The translations under genes were made by a program, and so were the position numbers. Under the pieces are notes generated by a model, which searched no databases, was not told the origin of the DNA, and saw only the letters and a program-made list of their open reading frames with translations. Below are positions 19,701-27,738 of a stretch of 64,000 bases of DNA, in pieces. How positions within the stretch are numbered: the stretch's first letter is position 1; each line of letters begins with the position of its first letter. Source of the DNA: Methanococcus voltae (GTDB lineage Archaea; AGJL01; Methanococci; Methanococcales; Methanococcaceae); assembly GCF_024807655.1 (NCBI RefSeq), contig NZ_JANUCR010000004.1:53282-117281 (forward strand), in the 5' to 3' direction.

Positions 19701-21039
19701 TATTAATGACGATGCAGGAATAAAACAAGTATATGTAATATTGCCTAATGGAACTAAGATTAATTTATCAACAACGGATAATATAACCTATAATACGACA
19801 TTTGAACACAACGCAACATCATCAGGCACTTTTAAAGTACAAATGATTGCAGAAGATATTTCAAAAAATAATAATACAAAATTATTATATTTAACGGTAA
19901 TTAATAGCACAGTTAAGGAAGCTTTAGGAAATTCAACAAGTAATATTACAATAGACGACGAAGTATGGAGTAATATTGAAGCTGGCGGAATTAAACAGTT
20001 AAATAATACAAATATCAGTTTAACAGAAATAACTGTTAAAAATGAATCAATTATATTGCCTAAATTAGAAAATGTTTCAGTTAACTTAACTGAAGAAGTT
20101 ATCGAAACTATGGAAGAAGTTTCAAATTCATCAGATACGATAAATGTATCAAATGCAACGACAGAGGAAGAAATTGAAGCTGTAATTAATGAAGTAATTA
20201 ATAAAACGAAGTTGATTTCAAGTAGTGGGTTTAATATTTCAAATATGACATTAACCACAACTAAAGAAGGTACTAATGTAAAATCTGAAATCAAATTCAC
20301 TGCAAAAAACACTACTAAAAAAGGTTATACTATAATGAGATTGCCGTTAGGTGATTTAAAATTAACCGGAGTTTTGGTAAATAATGGTACGGGAATTGTA
20401 TCATTGAAAGAAAATGATTATAATAGCACTTTAGGTTGGTACAGACTCATAAATAATAAGGTTGTCGAATTAACTTTAATACAAGACCCTGATGTGAGCT
20501 TATTATTTGAAAGTGCCTTGCCTTCGCAACCTGATACGCCAAGTACCCAAACATATGTAGGCGGTGGCGGTCATCACCATAGTAGTGAAATTTCAACAAT
20601 AACATTATCTACGGGACAAACTGTTTCAAAAGTTGTCGGAGAAATGTTAAATAAAGCAAGAATAGTAATCGGAGCAAGTGCTGACGCAGGAGCTGCAAAC
20701 TTGTTAACTTTAGATTATCAAACTGAACCGATTCAATCTTGCAACATAAGCGATATTACAATAACTAAAGATACATTAATTTTGGGCGGTCCAAAAGCTA
20801 ATCCATTGGCAGAAAAGTATGACATGTACTTTGAAATGCACATTACTAATGAAATGCCTGGGGAAAATACTGGAATTATCCAAACTCAAAAAATTAATGG
20901 ATACCAGGTAATTTATATTGCAGGTTCTGATAGAGTGGGTACGAAAACAGCAGTTCAATATTATTTAAGTATGACTGAAAACATCACCGAACCATTAAAA
21001 ATTAAATTAATTAATGGGGAACCTACATTAATAAATTAA
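16780..21039 (+). CDS. Large secreted beta-helix surface protein with S-layer-type C terminus
   Basis: This 1419-residue protein has a signal peptide (about residues 1-28, ending GVSA) and then two NosD-like parallel beta-helix domains (about 30-390 and 395-750) rich in N-x-I/N-N-x turns. A middle region of immunoglobulin-like and low-complexity Asn/Thr-rich sequence follows, then a GGGGHHH linker near residue 1265. The C-terminal 150 residues resemble the outer domain of Methanococcus S-layer proteins (ILGGPKANPLAEKY, then IAGSDRVGTKTAVQYYLS). It carries many N-x-S/T sequons. It is probably a cell-surface or S-layer-associated protein. ATG 16780 is preferred over an upstream TTG because GGGGT sits at the right distance. 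Confidence 0.75.
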   Translation: MTKNVSKYLMILLSILITFIFIPGVSAVDITVSTTGYIIEGQSFVGSSTPLTDAITASQNNDIIYLEQGHYKESITIDKKLSIIGMTGESKENVKKIVIGGDDSTPLNTIISISSADVSISNITLANATNLGLRIPVGYNNCTFDNIYVYNSSNYGIRADTTVYINNSIFEENGFGSATGSGICLYYGIDSIIQNTKLINNNRNELYANSVQNLTVINNEIIINNENDPINTKRNGLVFLNTTKCFIAENSLNSISHSGNGIDNTNSNNNMIYKNNITGFNWNGLALDGSNTIAIIQNNIYGNAGGLQVDSTNCTAKYNKIYDNDAGIVVKCADITNNISKNWIDVNNSNVLINMDSLGGTANLTHNYWGTNEYNPINSKMAEISGKIYFAPYYTNEEFNELYSPIVNINQNKSYSKIQDAIDDADEFDIINVKDGIYEEQICINKSITLNGSNNAVLKLPESPNQMGIEEDNYNYVYNVILYGGTVVNNDVVGNEVISANINGFKIDANNYSPAQRLAVVLVRNANSNITNLNITNIVIDTKITLGIFTHGKSNTNITNNTIASFSRGGICAKGGYANITGNIVAGPGKNKNVTWAPNGIQIGNLAEGIVSKNTISGCGWPGEEWTGTALMIVDTDNVSAYENNILNSETGIYVVDYPYTGTWANPVKNITVYNNILINNTFSITVANNVSGCNVSYNKIYNSDSEAISVSMYSAYTGLEPRDLTFNNNEIYNSKELNVYISNRLENINMSHNYWGTGDYLDIKGKMYGSVIFTPYYSDSNMDKLIRITDEINYQFVKLSERLDDEGINNNIYLVNETNYESFAGLELEKEDITKIKFTNTLNLSKEVLQVQLINLKDNLDIKSYGVYLSGDYCQLYNTTTSYEFNNIDDSEVLNNLSESELFGKLVLLSDGNVIKNNSDYVSDYKLINNTFVVNSSEFMTCYLDIEKPTISSYKISPNGVEVGTYNITTSANINDDAGIKQVYVILPNGTKINLSTTDNITYNTTFEHNATSSGTFKVQMIAEDISKNNNTKLLYLTVINSTVKEALGNSTSNITIDDEVWSNIEAGGIKQLNNTNISLTEITVKNESIILPKLENVSVNLTEEVIETMEEVSNSSDTINVSNATTEEEIEAVINEVINKTKLISSSGFNISNMTLTTTKEGTNVKSEIKFTAKNTTKKGYTIMRLPLGDLKLTGVLVNNGTGIVSLKENDYNSTLGWYRLINNKVVELTLIQDPDVSLLFESALPSQPDTPSTQTYVGGGGHHHSSEISTITLSTGQTVSKVVGEMLNKARIVIGASADAGAANLLTLDYQTEPIQSCNISDITITKDTLILGGPKANPLAEKYDMYFEMHITNEMPGENTGIIQTQKINGYQVIYIAGSDRVGTKTAVQYYLSMTENITEPLKIKLINGEPTLIN

Positions 21040-21156
21040 AATAATAAATTAAAATAATAAACTAAAAATAACATACTAACTAATAATATTCTAAATTCTT
21101 TTTTTCTTTATATCATTAACAAGTATGTCATAATTAAAAAATAATATTCATAAAAA

Positions 21157-22818
21157 TTAATTATTATTGTCATTATTGGCAGTATTATTGTCATTATTAT
21201 CAATATTATTATAATTGCTAATTTCGTATTTTTTATCAACTTCCGCATAAACTTTTTTGGAGTATTCTTCAAGCATTCGGTCTGAATTAAAGAAATCTAC
21301 AGACGTTAAAATATTTTTTTGCACCAATTCCCACCATTTATCAGTATCGTACATATCAATAACGTCCCAAAGCAATTTGTACATACTATCGGCTTCATAA
21401 TCCTCGTTAAGGTTTTCTCCGTCGCCAATAGTAAAGCTAAGTTCTGGATAAGTATTGTACCATTCAACGTGCCAGCCGTCGAGGGTGCTCATGTGTACAG
21501 AACCGTTCATGGAAGCCGTCATACCTGACGTTCCAGAGGCTTCATTTGGTCTTTTAGGGGTATTTAGCCAGATATCAGAACCCAATTTTAAGAGTTTGCT
21601 AAGATGTAGTTCATAACCCGTCAAAACCGCCGTATCTTTAATTTCTCGAGATTTAGAAATTATCCAGTTAAAAGTTACTTGTGCATTAAAATCCGCAGGA
21701 TGTGGTTTTCCCGCCCATATGAATTGTAATTTTTCGGAATCGATAAGTTCTTTAAGTTTTTCTTCATCGTGTAGTGGAAAATATGGTCTTTTGTATTCGG
21801 CAAAACGTCTTGCCCAAACTACAGTAAGTTTTTTATCGTCAAACAAACGCCCACACTGGTCTCCAACGACTTGAAATAGCTGTCTTTTAAGGTGTAATTT
21901 CCTTTTACGTAAGTTTTCAAAGTCTCCATCTTCAGCATATGTTCTGAGCTTTTTATCTTGCCAAGAATTGACATCTTGTGCATTTGTAATATATGTTATA
22001 TTACATTTTCCAGGTACCCAGCTCCACATTTCTTGCGTAGTCTTTTGATGTAATTTTGAAACAGCATTCGCTTTTTTAGACATTTTTAAGGCCGCAACGG
22101 TAAGATTAAATGGTTTTCCGCCAAATTCTTCAGCTGTTTTTATATCCACATTGCTAAAAAATCCCATATTATCCAAAATGTTAATATCTTGGATTTCATT
22201 TCCGGCAGGTATTGGAGTATGTGTCGTAAATACAAGGTGATTTTTTACATAATCAAATCCTTTGTCTTCCATCATCCGAAAAGCCAATGGAATGGCTTGT
22301 GCTTCATTTAAGTGGTATACATCTATGTTTTCACATTTTTTTAGTACTTCATAGCCTGCTATACCTAAAACCATCTCCTGAGCAATATGTGTAAGATTAT
22401 TACCATCATATAAGTTATATGATATAGTACGTGAAAGATAGTCGTTTTCAGGAATATCGGTCGTTAAATAATAAATTGGGCAAGTGCTAAATATACCTTC
22501 AGGCAGTAAGTATGCTTTTACCCATAGTTTAGACCTGTTTATGTTTAATGGTACTTTTACGTCTATATCGATTAGATAGTCGTGGAATTTACGAGTTTTA
22601 TTTATGACCATACGCCCCTCAATATCTCGCATTTGGTCGTAATAGCCATAACTCCAAAGAATAGACACTCCAACCATGGGATAATTTGCCCTTTTAGCTG
22701 CTTTAAATAAAGAACCTGCTAAAAATCCCAAACCTCCTGCATACGTTTTTAAAGCCTGGTCGATTGCAAATTCCATACTAAAATATGCTATTTTTGATGT
22801 TTCCTCTTTTTTAGTCAT
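21157..22818 (-). CDS. Alpha-glucan phosphorylase homologue lacking the PLP lysine
   Basis: The 554-residue protein belongs to the short alpha-glucan phosphorylase branch of GT35, recognised by YFSMEFAIDQALKTYAGGLGFLAG at the N terminus, FTTHTPIPAGNE and VVWARRFAEYKRP. In phosphorylases the motif EASGTSGMK carries the lysine that binds PLP. Here it reads EASGTSGMT, an ACG threonine codon at 21517-21519. Normal phosphorolysis of glycogen is therefore doubtful. A C-terminal tail of Asn/Asp repeats ends the protein. ATG 22818 is chosen because GGGTG precedes it; ATG codons also exist at 22830 and 22839. Confidence 0.8.
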   Translation of the reverse strand: MTKKEETSKIAYFSMEFAIDQALKTYAGGLGFLAGSLFKAAKRANYPMVGVSILWSYGYYDQMRDIEGRMVINKTRKFHDYLIDIDVKVPLNINRSKLWVKAYLLPEGIFSTCPIYYLTTDIPENDYLSRTISYNLYDGNNLTHIAQEMVLGIAGYEVLKKCENIDVYHLNEAQAIPLAFRMMEDKGFDYVKNHLVFTTHTPIPAGNEIQDINILDNMGFFSNVDIKTAEEFGGKPFNLTVAALKMSKKANAVSKLHQKTTQEMWSWVPGKCNITYITNAQDVNSWQDKKLRTYAEDGDFENLRKRKLHLKRQLFQVVGDQCGRLFDDKKLTVVWARRFAEYKRPYFPLHDEEKLKELIDSEKLQFIWAGKPHPADFNAQVTFNWIISKSREIKDTAVLTGYELHLSKLLKLGSDIWLNTPKRPNEASGTSGMTASMNGSVHMSTLDGWHVEWYNTYPELSFTIGDGENLNEDYEADSMYKLLWDVIDMYDTDKWWELVQKNILTSVDFFNSDRMLEEYSKKVYAEVDKKYEISNYNNIDNNDNNTANNDNNN

Positions 22819-23071
22819 TCCTACACCCATATAGCCCATTTAAATAATTTATATTATTTTAAAATATTACTTATCTAAATATAAATTATTTAATTTATTC
22901 ACGTTATTTAAATTATTTAATTTATAACTACATATTTTTTTGTTTTTAATCATATTTTAAATGTAAGTATTTGTAATTTGGTAAAATAATTTGAATATGG
23001 TGGTTAAAAAATAAAATCGAAATATTAAAAAAATAATAACAAATAAAAAAGAAGAATGTATATTTTAAATT

Positions 23072-23356
23072 TTATTTAAGTTCTTCATCTGGTTTAAAAG
23101 ATGTAGTTATTGGCTCATTGGGAAATGTATTCTCATTTTTGGGATTTTTAGGTATTATAAGTGCTAAAACTACATATGTGATTATTCCAAACATAAAACC
23201 TGAGAATACCGTAATTGCTACGTATAAAATACGTACAAGTGTCGGGTCAACGTTGAAATACTCACCAATACCCCCACAGACGCCTTCTAACATTTTATCG
23301 TCAACAGACCTGTATAATTTTTTTATATTACTTTTCGTAGTTCCCATATTTTCCAT
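23072..23356 (-). CDS. PspC-domain membrane protein
   Basis: This 94-residue protein consists of a PspC domain: KKLYRSVDDKMLEGVCGGIGEYFNVDPTLVRI followed by a hydrophobic helix of about 25 residues (ILYVAITVFSGFMFGIITYVVLALII). PspC proteins are inner-membrane stress sensors in bacteria; the archaeal role is unknown. The start is taken at ATG 23356 because GAGTGAT lies 3 nt upstream. It is a monocistronic gene between the phosphorylase homologue and purP. Confidence 0.85.
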   Translation of the reverse strand: MENMGTTKSNIKKLYRSVDDKMLEGVCGGIGEYFNVDPTLVRILYVAITVFSGFMFGIITYVVLALIIPKNPKNENTFPNEPITTSFKPDEELK

Positions 23357-23497
23357 ATTATCACTCAAAATTAAAGTTTATATTTTTGTAAATTAAGTAT
23401 AAGTTCTTATAAAATTTTCATTTTTAGTTGTAAATAATGTAAAAAATTAAAAAATTATTAAAAAATTATTAAAATTTAATATAATATTAGTATAATA

Positions 23498-24583
23498 TTA
23501 GTATAATATTTTGTCTTCCATACCTAATTCAAGAGCCATTTTAATTTCTTTTGCAATTCTCTGACCCATACTTAAGTTTTCACCGTGGTAAAGGAATGAG
23601 TAAGGGCTTCCGTTCATAAATGTATTTGTACCGCCGTCAATTCTTGCGCTCATTTCAAATACAACGAGCTCGAGGTTTTCATTACATAATGATTGCAAGC
23701 AGAATGGACCTATCATACCAGGATTGACCAAATCTTTAGCCTTATCTACTAATTTATCGCCCATATCAAATACTTGAGGCAATAAACTTTCTCTAATTAC
23801 AATAGGGAAATTACCCGTAATAACGTATGAAGGGTTCAATTCGATTTCCATCTGGTCTTTTGCAGGAATTCTAACGAATCCATCGATATTACTTTCATAC
23901 CTTCTGTCCATACCCATTAATTCAACTCTGTTGTATAATGGAGAATAGAAATAGTGTATACAGTAGTTTGTACCGACAACGTATTCCTCAATGTGTGCAT
24001 TTGGCACATCACTTTCAGTTAAAACGCCTTTTTTGATGAAATCAGCTACTTTTGCGTCAAATTCTTCTTTTGATGCACATACAAAGTATCCTCTACCGCC
24101 TCTCGCACCTGGGAATTTAACCATTGAAGGACCTTTTATATCTTCTGGTTTTGCCAATTTTTTAGGTAATCTTAAGCCACTTTCACCTAAAATCTTACCT
24201 TCGAGGTCTCTCTCAGCTTCCCATCTTAATATTTTTCTATTACCAAACATGGGAACTTTAAAAGAACTTTCAACGTTGTCTAATCCACAGTATGCAATAA
24301 ATGACCCGTGTGGTACGATAATTGCATTCATATCTCTTAATTGTTGTTGTATATCATCATTTGATATGTCTGAGAACTTGTCCACATATATAAATTTGTC
24401 AGCTACTCCAAATCTTTTGTAGGGTACATCTCTGTCTCTTGTTGTTATTACAGCGGTTGAAAAGCCTTCTAATTTAGCACCTTTCAATATGTGTAATGAT
24501 GTGTGGCTACCAACAGTTACGATAGTAATCTCGTCTTTGTTGTATTTGCTAAATATGTCGAGTATTTCTTCTTTTTGTATCAT
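23498..24583 (-). CDS. purP: FAICAR synthetase PurP
   Basis: PurP is the archaeal ATP-grasp enzyme that formylates AICAR with formate and ATP to give FAICAR in purine synthesis, replacing bacterial PurH. The 361-residue length and the segments VTVGSHTSLHILKGAKLEGF, KFPGARGGRGYFVC and FEMSARIDGGTNTFMNGSPYS match the family throughout. The start ATG follows GGTGG. It is transcribed alone; its promoter lies in the spacer shared with rnhB. Confidence 0.95.
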   Translation of the reverse strand: MIQKEEILDIFSKYNKDEITIVTVGSHTSLHILKGAKLEGFSTAVITTRDRDVPYKRFGVADKFIYVDKFSDISNDDIQQQLRDMNAIIVPHGSFIAYCGLDNVESSFKVPMFGNRKILRWEAERDLEGKILGESGLRLPKKLAKPEDIKGPSMVKFPGARGGRGYFVCASKEEFDAKVADFIKKGVLTESDVPNAHIEEYVVGTNYCIHYFYSPLYNRVELMGMDRRYESNIDGFVRIPAKDQMEIELNPSYVITGNFPIVIRESLLPQVFDMGDKLVDKAKDLVNPGMIGPFCLQSLCNENLELVVFEMSARIDGGTNTFMNGSPYSFLYHGENLSMGQRIAKEIKMALELGMEDKILY

Positions 24584-24929
24584 TCTACCACCATAAGCAA
24601 GAATTTTTTATCCTCGCTCTAAAATATGATATTGGATATTTAAGAATTTAGAATTTAGAATTTAGAATTTTTAAAATTTAAAATTTAATAATTTTAAGGG
24701 TTTATATATAATATTAATGAACTTACTCAAGTAATATTATGTTATTTTAAAACATATATTCACATTTGCACATCTAAATATATTATTAAATTATTATGTA
24801 CTATTTATTTATTCATAATAGTATTTACTCGTTCAAATTTATATATATTATTACTATATACCTATAACATACAAAAAATATCCAAAAATAAAATAAAAAA
24901 ATAAAAAAATAAAAAAATAATGTGAAAAA
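24584..24929. other. Divergent spacer purP/rnhB with short repeats
   Basis: The spacer holds four tandem copies of AGAATTT (24643-24670) and an A-rich AAAAAAT run just before rnhB. A TATA-like ATTTATATATATT sits near 24838. No gene is seen. Confidence 0.4.
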
Positions 24930-25724
24930 GTGTTAAAAAACGATAACGAAAACGAACCAGAAAATCAAATTATAACCCCTAAAGTAGTTGGTTTAGACGA
25001 AGCAGGACGTGGACCTGTCATAGGACCAATGGTAATAGCAGGAGTGCTATTAAAAATGGATAATAAAGAAAATGCTAAAACATTTTACGATTTAGACTTA
25101 AAAGACAGCAAAAAACTTTCAAAGAAAAAGAGAGAAACACTCTACAAAGAAATTCAAAAACTTGCAAAAGTGGAAAAAGTAATAATCACTGCAAAGGAAA
25201 TTGACGCACAAATGAATATAATCAATCTTAATAAAATTGAATTAAACGGATTTTCAAGCATAATAAACAAATTTTACAAAGATATTTACGGATTAGATGA
25301 AAATAAAAGAGATAGTGGTTTTTTAACATACATCGATGCTTGTAGCAGTAATGAAACATCTTTTTCAAACCAATTAAAAGCAAAATTGATAAATAAGAAC
25401 ATCGATTTAATAGCGGAACATAAAGCAGATGATAATTATAAAATAGTTTCGGCAGCGTCCATTATTGCAAAAGTAAATCGTGATAATATTATAGATTCTT
25501 ACAACGAGAAGTATGAAGCTCTCGGCTATACAATAGGTAGTGGTTATCCAAGCGACCCAAAAACTAAGAAGTTTTTAAGACAGTATCTTGAAGATAATAA
25601 AGAATTGCCCGATATAGTTCGGTTTAGTTGGAATACTACGAAAAAGCTTTTAAAAGAGTATAACCAAGAAAATGGAAACATCGATTTAAAATGTGAAAAT
25701 TTATTAAAATGGGTAAAAAATTAA
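24930..25724 (+). CDS. rnhB: Ribonuclease HII
   Basis: RNase HII cleaves RNA in RNA-DNA hybrids and at single ribonucleotides. The active-site carboxylates are visible: D23 and E24 in GLDEAGRGPVIGP, the Asp in TYIDACSS and the Asp in AEHKADDNYKIVSAASIIAK. The length is 264 residues. The start is a GTG at 24930, since the ATG just upstream runs straight into TGA and GTGA sits 5 nt before it. The C-terminal tail is short. Confidence 0.93.
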   Translation: MLKNDNENEPENQIITPKVVGLDEAGRGPVIGPMVIAGVLLKMDNKENAKTFYDLDLKDSKKLSKKKRETLYKEIQKLAKVEKVIITAKEIDAQMNIINLNKIELNGFSSIINKFYKDIYGLDENKRDSGFLTYIDACSSNETSFSNQLKAKLINKNIDLIAEHKADDNYKIVSAASIIAKVNRDNIIDSYNEKYEALGYTIGSGYPSDPKTKKFLRQYLEDNKELPDIVRFSWNTTKKLLKEYNQENGNIDLKCENLLKWVKN

Positions 25725-25950
25725 TAAGAAATTAATAAGAAATTAATAATAATTCACAACAAAAAATTTAAAAAATCAATTTTACTCAATAATCTTTTAA
25801 TAATTGTGAATCTATATGAAGTAAATCTATAAGAATTAGAAACACATAATGTATTAAAAGCATATGTATAATATTGCATTACTTGTATTATTTTTATAAC
25901 TCACAATACGTTAAAATTTATCAATTTATTATATTTTAAATGGTGGAATA

Positions 25951-26949
25951 ATGACCAATGAAGAATTAAAGAACAATACGGAAGAAACACAAGCACAGCA
26001 AGAGCAAGAGCAAGAACCAATAACTGAAAAGAAAGAAAAGAAAGAAGTAAAACCAACTTGGAAATATTATGAATATGATGGTTCAACAAAGACTAAAAAA
26101 TTAATAATTGACAAAAGGGGCAAAAAATACCTAATTGCAAAAGAAAATAAGGAATTTGGGAACGATTTGGGCGTATCAAGGTTAGATGGTGTAAGTGAAG
26201 GAAATGTTTTACCGACCCATAAAGGTGATGAGTTTTATTTAGTAGAACCTACCGCTTTTGATATCATAAAGAAGATGAAAAGAAGTGTTACAACCTTATT
26301 ACCTAAAGATATCGGTCTTATAATCGCATACTGCGGTATAGAAAACGGTGAAACCGTTGTGGAAGCAGGAACTGGCTCAGCAGGATTAACAATGTACTTA
26401 TCACAAGCTGTAGGTAAGGAAGGAAAAGTAATCACATACGAAAAAAGACCAGAATTTGCAAAGATTGCAAGAAGAAACCTTGAAATTATGGGTTCAGTGA
26501 AATTAAATCAGCCAATTATTGGTGTAGAAGAAGAACCTGTCGAAGTAGACAATACATTAATAAATATAAATGAAGAAGCTGAAAGCAGAAAGGTTTACAA
26601 CGTAATTCAAAAAATAGGGGATATTACCGAAGGTATCGAAGAGCAAGATGTAGATGTAATTGTTTTAGATATGCCAGACCCTTGGAATGTAGTGCCACAC
26701 GCTAAAAAAGCTTTAAATAAAGCAAAAGGTAGAATTGCAGTTTATGTGCCTTATATAGAGCAATCTAAAAAAGCAGTAGAAGCTTTAAAGGAAAATAACT
26801 TCTTAGATGTAATTACAATTGAATGTATCTTAAGAGAAATGGATATTTCAGAAAAAGGCGTTAGACCGTCAACAAGAATGATAGGACACACCGGATACTT
26901 AACTTTTGCAAGAGTTTGCCCTGAAAAATTAGAATTAGACGAAGAATAA
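25951..26949 (+). CDS. trmI: tRNA (adenine-N1)-methyltransferase
   Basis: The 332-residue protein has an N-terminal Glu/Gln/Lys-rich tail (about residues 1-35), then the TrmI beta-barrel domain and a Rossmann methyltransferase domain. The SAM loop VEAGTGSAGLT is at about residue 137, and the catalytic-region motif DMPDPWN follows the fourth strand. TrmI methylates A57/A58 in the T-loop of archaeal tRNAs. A spacer of about 20 acidic residues after the motif MGSVKLNQ is longer than in relatives. The start ATG follows GGTGG. Confidence 0.88.
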   Translation: MTNEELKNNTEETQAQQEQEQEPITEKKEKKEVKPTWKYYEYDGSTKTKKLIIDKRGKKYLIAKENKEFGNDLGVSRLDGVSEGNVLPTHKGDEFYLVEPTAFDIIKKMKRSVTTLLPKDIGLIIAYCGIENGETVVEAGTGSAGLTMYLSQAVGKEGKVITYEKRPEFAKIARRNLEIMGSVKLNQPIIGVEEEPVEVDNTLININEEAESRKVYNVIQKIGDITEGIEEQDVDVIVLDMPDPWNVVPHAKKALNKAKGRIAVYVPYIEQSKKAVEALKENNFLDVITIECILREMDISEKGVRPSTRMIGHTGYLTFARVCPEKLELDEE

Positions 26950-27183
26950 TAGATATAGCGGATGAATAAAATAGATATCTAAAACTAATTTTTAATAATT
27001 TTTTAAATTTTATATATTATTTTTTTAAAGTCATAATTTAACAAATAATGGTATGAATAAATTTAATTGCATATTTTTAAATCATATTATGGCCTATTAT
27101 ATGTTATTATATTGTAATATGCTATATTATAATATATAATTATACATTAATATATATTAATATATTAGTATAGAGGTTTTTAT

Positions 27184-27648
27184 ATGGATTTACCAAAAAA
27201 CAATGTTTTTAAATTATTGGGGCTTTTATTAATAATTTTAATAATTGCAGGCGGTATTATTACCCTTTCTACAGGTTATCTAACCATATCTGCAGATGAA
27301 GATGAAGAGTCAGCATATAAAATTTCTGAAATTAAAAAACAAGCTTTAAATGTAAATTATACTGATTTATGTGAACACAATGAGGAATATGTGGATAAAA
27401 TAATTCATTTTGAAGGTAAAATTATAAAAGTTAATGAAAGTAATAATATTGTTTACCTAACAATGGCTACTAAAAAAGATACTTCTGGAAATTATGGGGA
27501 CAATATCATAGAAGTTTGGGGTAGGGACAATAAATTCGCTCAAAATAGCATAGTAAACGTTTATGGGACTTATATGGGTTTAAAATGGGCCGGTGCCGAT
27601 TATGAAAATGAAACCATACCTTCAATACATTCAATAGTAATCGAATAA
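27184..27648 (+). CDS. Membrane-anchored OB-fold-like protein
   Basis: The 154-residue protein has one N-terminal hydrophobic helix (about residues 11-32) acting as a signal anchor, followed by an acidic linker. A roughly 90-residue beta-rich domain comes next (HFEGKIIKVNESNNIVYLTM, then IVNVYGTYMGLKW) with the strand order of an OB fold. Similar exported OB domains are known in archaea without a defined role. The domain would face outward. It is monocistronic, with ribosome site GAGGT. Confidence 0.5.
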   Translation: MDLPKNNVFKLLGLLLIILIIAGGIITLSTGYLTISADEDEESAYKISEIKKQALNVNYTDLCEHNEEYVDKIIHFEGKIIKVNESNNIVYLTMATKKDTSGNYGDNIIEVWGRDNKFAQNSIVNVYGTYMGLKWAGADYENETIPSIHSIVIE

Positions 27649-27738
27649 AATAAATAAATAAATAAATAATAAAAAAAATAAAAAATAAAAAATTAAATTA
27701 AAAATATTTTTTTATATTATTTATTAATGGTATTTTTA

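Noticed and set aside
19788..20312. Minus-strand frame of 174 codons inside the surface-protein gene
   Set aside because: Antisense shadow of Ser/Thr/Asn-rich coding DNA with no start signals.
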